From an uncultured Dehalococcoidia bacterium (GTDB lineage Bacteria; Chloroflexota; Dehalococcoidia; Lucifugimonadales; UBA3495): DNA of 64,000 bases. A program made the translations under genes and the position numbers. Where the stretch lies: contig OY282565.1 of NCBI GenBank assembly GCA_958296445.1, forward strand, positions 2,187,570-2,251,569. The letters are read 5' to 3'. Numbering within the stretch: position 1 is the first letter of the stretch; every line of letters starts with the position of its first letter. The notes below the pieces were generated by a model. That model had not been told where the DNA came from and made no database searches. It worked only from the letters and a program-made list of their open reading frames with translations. This document shows positions 51,440-60,144 of this stretch, one piece after another.

Positions 51440-53440
51440 ATGACCGTTACCGCTCCCTACGGTTCTTGGAAATCGCCCATAACCGCCGACCTGATTGTGT
51501 CCAGCGCAGTGGGGCTGGGGCAGATTGCCCTAGACGGCGACGACGTGTATTGGGTAGAAATGCGGCCCGCCGAGGGCGGACGGATGGTAATTGTGCGGCG
51601 GAGCGGCGACGGCGCAACCGTTGACGTTACGCCCGAACCCTACAGCGTCCGAACTCGCGTCCACGAATACGGCGGCGGCGCCTTTCTGGTGACCGACGGC
51701 GTGGTGTTTTTCGCCAACTTCGCCGACCAGCGGATGTACCGGCAGGACACCGGGGCCGCGCCCCGGCCCATCACCCCGGACGCGCCCCTGCGCTATGCCG
51801 ACGGCGTGTTTGACGCCCAACGCGGGCGCATAATCTGCGTGCGGGAAGACCATACCGGCGACGGCGAGCCAGTCAACGCCATCGTAGCCGTAGACGCCGA
51901 GGGCGCCCGCCCGCAGGAAACGCTGTTCGCCGGTTCCGACTTCTGCGCCGCGCCGCGCCTGAGCCCCGACGGGAGTTCGCTGGCCTGGCTGGCCTGGAAC
52001 CACCCCAATATGCCCTGGGACGGCACCGCGCTGCTGCTCGCCCCCATCAGCCCCGACGGGCGGCTGGGAGAAGCGCAGACGATAGCGGGCGGCCTCCCCT
52101 TACATCCCCCCTCAGAGGGGGGGAATATAAGGGGGGGCGATTCGGTTTTGCAGCCCCTCTGGTCGCCGGATGGTGAGCTTTACTTCGTATCCGACCGCAA
52201 CGGATGGTGGAACCTGTACCGCTGGCATAACGGCGCGGTTCAACCCGTCTTGGAAAAGGAAGCGGAGTTTGCCCGTCCGCAGTGGGTGTTCGACCCGGCG
52301 GCCTACGGGTTCCTCGGCGGCGGGCGCATCGCCTGTGGCTACGTCGAGCGCGGCGTATGGCATATCGGCATCATTGACGCCAACGCGGGCAGCCTGACCC
52401 GGCTGGAGCTGCCCTATTCAGAAATGGGCCGGGGCGAACTGCGGGCCACCGCCCGGCAAACTCCGGGGCAAGCTCAGGATGAGCGAATCGTCTTTTCCGC
52501 CGGCGCCCCGGACAAACCAATGTCCCTGCTGTCGCTGAACCCGGCCACCGGCGCAATCGAGTCGCTACGGCAGGCCCACTCTCTGGATGTTGATTCGGCC
52601 TACATTTCACCCCCGGAGCCGGTAGAGTTCGAGACCACCAACGGCAGAACCGCCCACGCCTTTTATTACGCGCCGCGCAACCCGGATTTCGCCGCGCCGC
52701 CCGGCGAGCGGCCGCCGCTGCTGGTAAAGAGCCACGGCGGCCCCACCGCGTCGGCGTCCACGGCGCTGGACTTGGGCATACAGTTCTGGACCAGCCGGGG
52801 CTTTGGCGTGGTTGACGTCAACTATGGCGGCAGCACCGGCTACGGCACGGAATACCGGCGACGGCTCAACGGAACGTGGGGTATCGTGGACGTAGACGAC
52901 TGCGTCAACGCGGCGCGGTTTCTAGCGGCCCGCGGCGACGCCGACCCGCAACGGCTGGCGATAGACGGCGGCAGCGCAGGCGGCTACACCACCCTAGCGG
53001 CCCTCACCTTCCACGACGTTTTCCAGGCCGGGGCCAGCTACTACGGCGTCAGCGACCTAGAGGCTTTGGCGAAAGAAACCCACAAGTTCGAGTCGCGCTA
53101 CCTAGACAGCCTAGTAGGCCCATACCCCCAGCGGCGCGACCTCTACATAGAACGCTCGCCCATCCACCACACGCATCTGCTATCCTGCCCGCTGCTGCTC
53201 CTCCAAGGGCTAGAGGACAAAATAGTGCCGCCCAATCAGGCAGAGATGATGTTCGAGGCAGTACGCGCCAAGGGCCTGCCCACAGCCTACGTCCCCTTCG
53301 AGGGCGAACAACACGGCTTCCGCCGCTCCGAAAACATCAAGCGAGCCCTAGAGGCGGAACTATACTTCTACTCCCAAGTATTCGCCTTCAACCCAGCCAA
53401 CGCCGTGGAGCCAATAAAGATAGAAAATCTGCCGGGTTAG
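51440..53440 (+). CDS. S9 family prolyl oligopeptidase-like peptidase
   Basis: 666 residues, ATG at 51440 with GGGAG upstream. The N-terminal beta-propeller has blades with RVHEYGGGAFLV, LSPDGSSLAWLAW, LWSPDGELYFVSDRNGWWNLY. The C-terminal alpha/beta hydrolase has GGSAGGYTTLAAL (Ser), GLEDKIVPPNQAEMM (Asp) and GEQHGFR (His). The type is acylaminoacyl/dipeptidyl peptidase. A palindromic C/G-run element is inserted in frame at about 52092-52137, adding roughly LPLHPPSEGGNIRGG to the propeller. Cytoplasmic: no signal peptide. Confidence 0.95.
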   Translation: MTVTAPYGSWKSPITADLIVSSAVGLGQIALDGDDVYWVEMRPAEGGRMVIVRRSGDGATVDVTPEPYSVRTRVHEYGGGAFLVTDGVVFFANFADQRMYRQDTGAAPRPITPDAPLRYADGVFDAQRGRIICVREDHTGDGEPVNAIVAVDAEGARPQETLFAGSDFCAAPRLSPDGSSLAWLAWNHPNMPWDGTALLLAPISPDGRLGEAQTIAGGLPLHPPSEGGNIRGGDSVLQPLWSPDGELYFVSDRNGWWNLYRWHNGAVQPVLEKEAEFARPQWVFDPAAYGFLGGGRIACGYVERGVWHIGIIDANAGSLTRLELPYSEMGRGELRATARQTPGQAQDERIVFSAGAPDKPMSLLSLNPATGAIESLRQAHSLDVDSAYISPPEPVEFETTNGRTAHAFYYAPRNPDFAAPPGERPPLLVKSHGGPTASASTALDLGIQFWTSRGFGVVDVNYGGSTGYGTEYRRRLNGTWGIVDVDDCVNAARFLAARGDADPQRLAIDGGSAGGYTTLAALTFHDVFQAGASYYGVSDLEALAKETHKFESRYLDSLVGPYPQRRDLYIERSPIHHTHLLSCPLLLLQGLEDKIVPPNQAEMMFEAVRAKGLPTAYVPFEGEQHGFRRSENIKRALEAELYFYSQVFAFNPANAVEPIKIENLPG

Positions 53441-53473
53441 GGTATAATGCCCCCAAGGAGCAGAGCGACCGCT

Positions 53474-54367
53474 ATGACCACCATCAACGACATCAACGAC
53501 TTCGCCCGGATTATCCGGGAACAACCCGAATGGGCCGACAGCATTCGGAGCCTCCTGCTGAGCCAGGAACTGCTGGAGCTGCCAGTCCGTCACGCCGAAT
53601 TTGTCGAACTGACCAACCGCAACTTCCAACTGGCCTACGAGCGTATGGAACGCCTAGAAACCGCCCTCGCCGAGTTGTCCGAGCAAACCAGCCGCAACTT
53701 CCAACTGGCCTACGAGCGTATGGAACGCCTAGAAACCGCCCTCGCCGAGTTAGCCGAGCAAACCAGCCGCAACTTCCAACTGGCCTACGAGCGTATGGAA
53801 CGCCTAGAAACCGCTCTCGCCGAGTTGGCCGAGCAAACCAGCCGCAACTTCCAACTGGTCTACGAGCGGCTGGAACGCCTGGAGACCGACAGCGCCCAGA
53901 TTAAAACCGATATGAACATAGTAAAGGGCAGGCTCGACAACGCTATAGGCAAGAACTACGAATTCGAGGTGCAAAAGAGCATCGGGGGCGTAGTCGGGAG
54001 TCAATTGCGAAGAGTCCGGGTGTTGAAGGGCCTGCCATCCGGCCCATCCCTCGAATTTATGGATCTCCTGGATGACGCCGAAGAGAACGGCGTTATCACC
54101 GCAGAACAGTATATGCAAATTCAAGTGCTGGACCTAGTGCTGACCGGCCGACGCAAAACCGACAACGCCGACATATACGTAGCCGCCGAAGTTTCAATAA
54201 CCGTCGGCAATTCCGATATTGTCCGTGCGGCCCGCCGGGCCGAGATACTGAGTGCCGTAGTAGGCCAGCCGGTAACGCCGGCCGTTATCGGAGCCTACAT
54301 AGACGCCACCCGAAGCACGCTGGCAGACACCAACAACGTAACTATATTCCTGAAGCCCGACGACTGA
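53474..54367 (+). CDS. Coiled-coil repeat protein with conserved C-terminal domain
   Basis: 297 residues from the ATG at 53474, 33 bp after the S9 gene. Residues about 45-140 hold four copies of a 25-residue unit (NFQLAYERMERLETALAELA), a 75-bp DNA repeat. The C-terminal domain (IYVAAEVSITVGNSDIVRAA, RRAEILSAVVGQPVTPAVIG) resembles the nuclease-like DUF3782-type proteins of cyanobacteria and Chloroflexi. A related protein lies at the right edge (ASITAEDRDVTRAAQRA). Role unknown. Confidence 0.75.
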   Translation: MTTINDINDFARIIREQPEWADSIRSLLLSQELLELPVRHAEFVELTNRNFQLAYERMERLETALAELSEQTSRNFQLAYERMERLETALAELAEQTSRNFQLAYERMERLETALAELAEQTSRNFQLVYERLERLETDSAQIKTDMNIVKGRLDNAIGKNYEFEVQKSIGGVVGSQLRRVRVLKGLPSGPSLEFMDLLDDAEENGVITAEQYMQIQVLDLVLTGRRKTDNADIYVAAEVSITVGNSDIVRAARRAEILSAVVGQPVTPAVIGAYIDATRSTLADTNNVTIFLKPDD

Positions 54368-54562
54368 GCAACCACCGGGCCGGTTAATATCCGGCTGCCT
54401 AATGCGGCAGTAGAAGGCAGATCATTTCTCGCTTCTTTTTGGCAAGAAAATTCCCCGATTCCCTTTCGGGCCGGGGCATAGGCTGTCTTTTTCGACTTGC
54501 CTTTGGAAGCGGCGCTCTAAACTGGCATATACATCTCAGAAAGCCATAACAGAAAGCCCAAC

Positions 54563-55018
54563 CTAGATTGCCCCCGTGCGGGCCTTGTGGTTGCGGCGGT
54601 CGGCGCAGTTGCGGCACCAGCCATAGAAGTCTATCCGCTGGCCGGTAAACTGGAAATCGGTGGATGTTTCCAGTTGCTCTTTCAGGCGGGCCACTATCTC
54701 TTGGCCCGCGCCGGAGTCCACCACGCCGCCGCAGCCTACGCAGACCAGGTTGGCGTGGGGCGACAGGTTAGCGTCGTAGCGGGACTGCTTCTGGAAGGGC
54801 AACGCGCGCACAATCCCCGCCCGCTCCAGCATATCCAGCGTGGAGTAGACAGTGGCGAGGGTCACGTAGGGGAAAAATTCCTGCACCCGCTGGTAGATTT
54901 CCTTCACCGACGGGTGATCGCCGGAGTTGACCACCACCTCAGCGATGGCGAGACGCTGCGGCGTCTGGCGAATCCCCAAGTCTTTCAGCTTTGCGGCTAG
55001 TTGTTCTGGAGTAGTCAA
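54563..55018 (-). CDS. Fur/PerR family metal- or peroxide-responsive repressor
   Basis: 151 residues from a TTG at 55018 with GAGG just upstream; a GTG at 55039 has no site. The winged helix is LKDLGIRQTPQRLAIAEVV, DHPSVKEIYQRV and VTLATVYSTLDMLERAG. The dimer/metal domain has HANLVCVGCG and CRNCADR, the two CxxC pairs of the structural zinc. Regulatory target not shown. It lies last in a minus-strand series of genes. Confidence 0.92.
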   Translation of the reverse strand: MTTPEQLAAKLKDLGIRQTPQRLAIAEVVVNSGDHPSVKEIYQRVQEFFPYVTLATVYSTLDMLERAGIVRALPFQKQSRYDANLSPHANLVCVGCGGVVDSGAGQEIVARLKEQLETSTDFQFTGQRIDFYGWCRNCADRRNHKARTGAI

Positions 55019-55103
55019 ATATCCTCGATTTCTGCGCACAGGGGCGGGTTTGTCGCCCGCCCCCGATGATGCTTAAACCACGGTTGGAATTGGGCGCCCC
55101 AGC

Positions 55104-56114
55104 CTAGAGGCGGCCGCCAAAGAACATAGGCTGTTGCTTGCGATAGATTTGGATGCGGTTGCGGCAGGACTCCACCACAAAGAGGCGGTCTTCGTCGTCC
55201 ACCTCGACGGCCACAGCGCCCCAGAACAGCTTTTCGCGCTCGATGCCCTGAGCGATTTCCCGCTCCTGCCACATCTCGGAGTTGGCGTCCAGCTTGTCCT
55301 TGCCCCACTTGGAAATGGTGGCGTCGCCGACAAGGCTGGTCAGCAGCTCGCCCTCGGGGCTGTATATCCGCACCTGTTCGTTGCCCCAATCGGCCACGTA
55401 GACCAAACCGTCCTTGTCGGTGTCAACGCTGGTGGGGCGGTTCAGCTCGCCATTGCCGAACTGTTGCAGGAACTGGCCGTCGGCGGTGAACTTCTGCACC
55501 CGGTCGTTGCGCCAGTCGGCTACGAAAACGTTGCCGTCCTTGTCTACGCAGATGCCCCAAGGCAGGCCCAGCTCGCCCTCGCCGCTGCCCTCGCTACCCC
55601 AGGCTGAAATGAACTGCCCGCCGGAGGTGAACTTCTGCACCCGGTGGTTCTTGCTATCCACAACCAGCAGGTTGCCGTCGGCGTCGAAGGCCATGCCGGA
55701 AGGCCCGTCCAACTCGCCCTCGCCGCTGCCCTTCGTTCCCCACTTGCCCAGCCATTCGCCGTCGCGGTCGAACATAGAGATGCGGTTCAGCCATTCGTCG
55801 GCCACGTAGACATTGCCTTGGGGGGCAATGGCGACAGCGGTGGGCCAGATGAGAGAGCCGTCGTTTTCGTTCTCTTCGGTCTCGCCGGCGGTGTGAACGC
55901 CGCGGGCGAACTCGCCCACATAGTCCTCGTCCACAGTGCAAACGGTGATGCGCTTGCCGTCGGGCCGGTATTCGTAGGAACGGTTGACGACGTACATCGT
56001 GTCGTCCTCGCCCCGGGCCATGGCGACGGGGTTGCGGAAACCCGGGCCGGAGAACTCCCCGCGCCCGATGGTGTGGCTGTACTGAAAGGTGATGCCGATA
56101 GTCTGTGTAGCCAT
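55104..56114 (-). CDS. NHL-repeat beta-propeller protein
   Basis: 336 residues from the ATG at 56114 with GAGG upstream. Five or six NHL blades: PTAVAIAPQGNVYVADEWLN, GPSGMAFDADGNLLVVDSKN, LPWGICVDKDGNVFVADWRN, RPTSVDTDKDGLVYVADWGN, each followed by RVQKF or RI-type strands. No signal peptide. NHL propellers bind ligands or RNA, or act as lyases; no catalytic set is obvious. It follows DUF1501 on the same strand. Confidence 0.88.
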   Translation of the reverse strand: MATQTIGITFQYSHTIGRGEFSGPGFRNPVAMARGEDDTMYVVNRSYEYRPDGKRITVCTVDEDYVGEFARGVHTAGETEENENDGSLIWPTAVAIAPQGNVYVADEWLNRISMFDRDGEWLGKWGTKGSGEGELDGPSGMAFDADGNLLVVDSKNHRVQKFTSGGQFISAWGSEGSGEGELGLPWGICVDKDGNVFVADWRNDRVQKFTADGQFLQQFGNGELNRPTSVDTDKDGLVYVADWGNEQVRIYSPEGELLTSLVGDATISKWGKDKLDANSEMWQEREIAQGIEREKLFWGAVAVEVDDEDRLFVVESCRNRIQIYRKQQPMFFGGRL

Positions 56115-56160
56115 CGTTACCTCGCTTGATTCGAGTGACGCCCTGCGATTCCTGAGTTTC

Positions 56161-56205
56161 ACCCCCACCCTGGCCCTCCCCCATAAGGGGAGGGATTAGG
56201 AACGG
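56161..56205. repeat. CCCTCCCC-CATAA-GGGGAGGG type palindrome
   Basis: CCCTCCCCC/GGGGAGGG inverted repeat between the DUF1501 and NHL genes, related to family E. It may act as an intercistronic hairpin. Confidence 0.6.
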
Positions 56206-56216
56206 GAAAAGAGAAT

Positions 56217-57353
56217 CTAGGCCGCGATGAAGTCCATCTGCTCGAAGGCCCCGCCGACAATCGGCTTGGCGTCCAGGCCCATCCACTGCTCCAAGAGGGT
56301 GGAATAGAGGCCGCGGAAATCGTTGTTGAAGTGCAGGTCGCCCTCCAGCAGCTTGTCGGCGGCCAGCGAGGGATATTCGCCGTACAGCCCGCCCTTCACG
56401 CGGTCGCCGATGACGAAGGCCACGCCGCCGGAGCCGTGGTCGGTGCCGGACCCGTTGTCGTGCACGCGGCGTCCGAACTCGGTGAACACTAGCAGCACCA
56501 CGTTGTCGCTGGCCGACTTTTCGCTGATGTCTTGGTAGAACGTGGAAATGGCGCGGGAAGTGTCGCTCCACAGCTTGGCGTGGGCGCTCAACTCGCCGGC
56601 GTGGGTGTCGAAGCTGTTGTAGGGCGCGGTGGTGTACAGGAACCGGGTTCCGAGCCCGGCCAAGTGAACCATGGCGATGTTGCGCATATACTGCGCCACC
56701 GTGTCATTGCCGTATTCCACCGTAGAGGAATACATACCGGGAGCAGTGGCGAGGATGTCGGCGCCCTTGAGGGCGTCCATTCCGGTATGGGAAAGGTAGT
56801 CAACCACATTGCCCCGGCCCACCGCCGGAGAGTACATCCGGGAAAACAGTTCGAGTGCCTCGTCGCGCTCCTCATCCTGGATTCCGGTCAGCACGCCATA
56901 AGTTTCCAGATTGCCCACCGAGGCCACCGGCACCTGCGGGGCCGCCATGGACCGGGGCAGGCCGCGACCGAAGTTGACGCCGGTAAGTACGTTCTCGGCC
57001 TGGGGGTCAACGTCACGGATGGCCCGGCCAATCCAGCCCTCGAGGCCAACCTTGTCCGGCTCGCAGGTGTGCCAGATGTCCATAGAGCGGAAGTGAGAGC
57101 GGTTGGGGTTGGGGTAGCCGATGCCCTGGAGGACGGCAACCTTGCCCTGGTCGTACAGTTCCTTAAGCGGGGCCATAGAGGGGTTGAACCCCACGTAGTC
57201 ATTGAGGGGCAGAACCTGCTCATCGGACACCCGCACCGTGGGGCGGTTGTCGGCATACAGCGGGTCGCCGTAAGGCACCAAGGTATTGAGGGCGTCATTG
57301 CCGCCCGAAAGCTGCAAAACCACCAGAACGGGGTCTTTCTTGGTTGAAGTCAT
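56217..57353 (-). CDS. DUF1501 protein
   Basis: 378 residues, ATG at 57353 with GAGGAG upstream. VLVVLQLSGGNDALNTLVPY, then SHFRSMDIWHT and LLVFTEFGRRVHDNGSGTDH are the family signatures (alkaline-phosphatase-like fold). It usually sits next to DUF1800, as here, with one SDR gene between. Function is not established; the pair is often exported, but no Tat/Sec signal is seen at this start. Confidence 0.95.
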   Translation of the reverse strand: MTSTKKDPVLVVLQLSGGNDALNTLVPYGDPLYADNRPTVRVSDEQVLPLNDYVGFNPSMAPLKELYDQGKVAVLQGIGYPNPNRSHFRSMDIWHTCEPDKVGLEGWIGRAIRDVDPQAENVLTGVNFGRGLPRSMAAPQVPVASVGNLETYGVLTGIQDEERDEALELFSRMYSPAVGRGNVVDYLSHTGMDALKGADILATAPGMYSSTVEYGNDTVAQYMRNIAMVHLAGLGTRFLYTTAPYNSFDTHAGELSAHAKLWSDTSRAISTFYQDISEKSASDNVVLLVFTEFGRRVHDNGSGTDHGSGGVAFVIGDRVKGGLYGEYPSLAADKLLEGDLHFNNDFRGLYSTLLEQWMGLDAKPIVGGAFEQMDFIAA

Positions 57354-57457
57354 TGTTAGGCCACTCCTCAGTTGGTCTTGGGGTGGGGGCCGCTGCGCTG
57401 TCCGATTTATCCCGCCAGTCCCTTGGCAAACACAGGGGTAACGGGCGGGCGCGGCGT

Positions 57458-58213
57458 CTACTCGGCTGTGGTGCCGCCGTCGATGACCAGTTCGGAGCCG
57501 GTCACAAAGGACGATTCATCGGAGGCCAAGTAGATTACGCCGTAGGCGATGTCTTCGGGGGTGCCGACCCGTCTCAGGGGCAAGCGGCGCATCCGTGCCT
57601 CCCAGCGGTCGGGGTCGGAAAAAGTGTCCCGAATCATTTCGGTATCAATGGGCCCGGGATGCACCGAGTTGCAGCGGATGCCGTCCGGGGCGTACTGAAT
57701 CGCCGTTGATTTGGTCAGCAGCCGGACGGCGCCCTTGGTGGCGGTGTAGCTGGAGGAACCCTCCGGGCTGCCTACCAGTCCGGCGGTAGAGGATATGTTG
57801 ACGATCGAACCGCCACCGGCCTCGCGCATAGCGGGAATGGCGGCCTTGCTGCCAAGGAACACGCCCTTGGCGTTGATGTCCATAATCCGGTCCCAGTCCT
57901 CCACCGTAGTGTCCTCTATGCCCTTGCGGATGAGGATGCCCGCGTTGTTGACCAGCGTGTCGAGATGCCCGTAGGCGGATATGGCGGTTGCCACCGCGGC
58001 GCTCCAGTCCGATTCGCTGGTGACGTCCAGATGAACATAGGTAACGTCCAGCCCGGCCTCGGCCAGTTCGGCCTCCACCTGCCTGCCCAGCTCGTCCAGA
58101 ATATCGCCGATGACCACCTTTGCGCCCTCTTGGGCCATCATCCGGGCCTCAACGGCCCCCTGTCCCCGGGCGCCGCCGCTGATTAGGACTACCTTGCCGT
58201 CCAGTCTGCCCAT
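57458..58213 (-). CDS. SDR-family oxidoreductase
   Basis: 251 residues, ATG at 58213. LISGGARGQGAVEARM is the cofactor motif, NNAG follows, and the catalytic set is S (VNISSTAGLVG), Y and K (SYTATKGAV). HPGPIDTEM and TGSELVIDGGTTAE are typical of 3-alpha/20-beta-hydroxysteroid dehydrogenase-like SDRs. It lies between the DUF1800 and DUF1501 genes on the same strand. Substrate unknown. Confidence 0.94.
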   Translation of the reverse strand: MGRLDGKVVLISGGARGQGAVEARMMAQEGAKVVIGDILDELGRQVEAELAEAGLDVTYVHLDVTSESDWSAAVATAISAYGHLDTLVNNAGILIRKGIEDTTVEDWDRIMDINAKGVFLGSKAAIPAMREAGGGSIVNISSTAGLVGSPEGSSSYTATKGAVRLLTKSTAIQYAPDGIRCNSVHPGPIDTEMIRDTFSDPDRWEARMRRLPLRRVGTPEDIAYGVIYLASDESSFVTGSELVIDGGTTAE

Positions 58214-58385
58214 ATCGCATCCCCATCGTTCCGCCCATCCCTCTACAAGCTCGGACGGGCGGTTGAAACTTTATGTCCCGGTAAACTCCCCACCGCCGGG
58301 CTGTTGCACAACGCGGCGGCGTATTGTTGCGTCCCAATCGTCCATACTTCGACCAGCTCAGGATGAACGATTGGGGCCGCGGTTC

Positions 58386-59789
58386 TTAGGCGAACTGGTA
58401 TTCCTGGGTGGCGACGATGAGCTGCAACGTCTGGCCGACGCGATGACCGTAGTCATCGGTGCCGGTCTGCAACTGACCGCCCTTTTCGACGTGTTCCACC
58501 AGATAATCGCGGGTTTCGTCGGGCAGTTGGTATGAGCCTACCATATCCAGGCAGCGGTCAACGAAAGCCTGCGGTTCGGTTACGCCCTCGGCGCTCAGGC
58601 GGTCAATGATGGCGCGGACGCCGGGCAGGGCGGTGTTGCCTATCTGGTCGGCGGTGAAGTTGATGCGCTCCACCAGCGTGCCGCTGTCAATCCACTCGGC
58701 GCCGGTATGCCAGCCCTCCACCGTGGGCGGGTTCAGCAAGTCCTGGCCCATATAGCGGATTTCCATGGCGATGGGGTGCAGGCCCGGCTTGGGGTGGGTG
58801 AAGTCCTGCACCAGACGCATAGTGCCGGCCACGGTTTCCGCCGGGCTCTTCACCTTGGCGAAGCGGGCGTTCTTGAAAAAGTCCGAGTTGAACAGCGTCC
58901 GCAACATCGCCGAGAGGTTGTAGTTGGACTCGAAGTAGGCGTCTTCCAGCATCTTGATGGCTTCGGGGTCGCGGGGCGGCGTTTCCTGCCAGGCCGGCAC
59001 CTGCGGCTCGTCGGCCACGAAGAAGTTGTACAGGTGACGGGCGACAAAGCGGGCCGTGGCCGGCTGGCGGGCGATGATGTCTATGATTTCCTCGCCGCCG
59101 AAGTTGCCGGTCTCCCCCAAGAAAGTCTTTTCGCCCTCGTCGTGGTCGGCGGCATTGAAGGCGAACTGGGAAGCGTAGCGCCCATAGGGGTAACGCGGGA
59201 TGGCGTTGGTAATAGTCCAGCCGGTAAAGGCGCGGGCGCATTCCTTAACGTCATCCTCGGAGTAATTGGCGTGGCCGTCCATCCCCACGCCCATTGAGAA
59301 CAGCTCCAGCAACTCGCGCCCGAAGTTTTCGTTGATGGCGTCCTTGTGGCTCATGCAGTTGTCCAGGTAGAACACCATCGCCGGGTCCCGGGACAGCTCC
59401 AGCAACAGGTCGCGCAGGCTGCCCATACCCAAGACGCGGAACATATCCAACTGCTCCTGAATCTGGCGCCCATGCTCGCACTTGGAGTTGCCGGTGCAAA
59501 GGATGCCGTGCCAGAACAGGGTCATTTTTTCCTGGAGCGGCCGCTGGGTGTTAATCATCCGGTAGGTCAGATACGCCTGGTTGACTTCCAGGGCGTTCAT
59601 CTCTTTCCAGTCCACGAAATAGCGGTCGAGGAGGTGGCGGTCCAAGTCGGGCTGCTCCATTGGAGAGAGGAGTTCTTCAACGGTGGCCTCGTAGCCATTG
59701 GCCGCCCGCCGCTCGACTTCCTCGTAGGTGGCGCCAAACCCGGCGCGGCGCATAAGGTGAGCCATAAGCTCGATGTCTTGGTGGGCCAT
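58386..59789 (-). CDS. DUF1800 protein
   Basis: 467 residues, ATG at 59789 with GGAGAGG upstream. HLMRRAGFGATYEEVER, KMTLFWHGILCTG, FYLDNCMSHKDAINENFGRE and ELLELFSMGV are the family hallmarks. It leads the minus-strand group DUF1800-SDR-DUF1501-NHL-Fur. DUF1800/DUF1501 pairs are frequent in environmental bacteria, but their role is unknown. Confidence 0.95.
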   Translation of the reverse strand: MAHQDIELMAHLMRRAGFGATYEEVERRAANGYEATVEELLSPMEQPDLDRHLLDRYFVDWKEMNALEVNQAYLTYRMINTQRPLQEKMTLFWHGILCTGNSKCEHGRQIQEQLDMFRVLGMGSLRDLLLELSRDPAMVFYLDNCMSHKDAINENFGRELLELFSMGVGMDGHANYSEDDVKECARAFTGWTITNAIPRYPYGRYASQFAFNAADHDEGEKTFLGETGNFGGEEIIDIIARQPATARFVARHLYNFFVADEPQVPAWQETPPRDPEAIKMLEDAYFESNYNLSAMLRTLFNSDFFKNARFAKVKSPAETVAGTMRLVQDFTHPKPGLHPIAMEIRYMGQDLLNPPTVEGWHTGAEWIDSGTLVERINFTADQIGNTALPGVRAIIDRLSAEGVTEPQAFVDRCLDMVGSYQLPDETRDYLVEHVEKGGQLQTGTDDYGHRVGQTLQLIVATQEYQFA

Positions 59790-60144
59790 GAATGCCTCTC
59801 CTGCCTAGTTGTCTTCAGGCCGGAAAGCCCGGCCGGGGTGGAACTCCGGGAAGCAGGCCCCCTTACGGGAGCCGGGCCTATTTCTAGGGCTGATTATATT
59901 GATTCCAAAGTAAGATTGTCTATGCCTGCGGCCAAACCGGCCAGCTCCGATTTCAAGGCTCTTACTGAATTGAGACTATTATACCAGAAGTATATTATCC
60001 GTTACGAAGATTTGACAATAAAAATTGCTTGGATATAATGAAATATCCGCCTATATGATACGAAAATCGTAATCAAACTTCAGACGTCGAGAGCATCCGG
60101 GCCAACGGAAAGAAAGGGATTCAACACTGGACAGGAGCGTTGAG
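59790..60144. promoter_or_regulatory. 355-bp divergent regulatory region with a consensus sigma-70 promoter
   Basis: AT-richer centre. On the + strand TTGACA (60012-60017), 16-bp spacer, TATAAT (60034-60039), driving the TRAP binding-protein gene with a leader of about 100 nt. On the minus strand TATAAT (complement of 59978-59983) could serve DUF1800. A GGCCC...GGGCC hairpin lies near 59855-59878. No gene seen. Confidence 0.75.
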
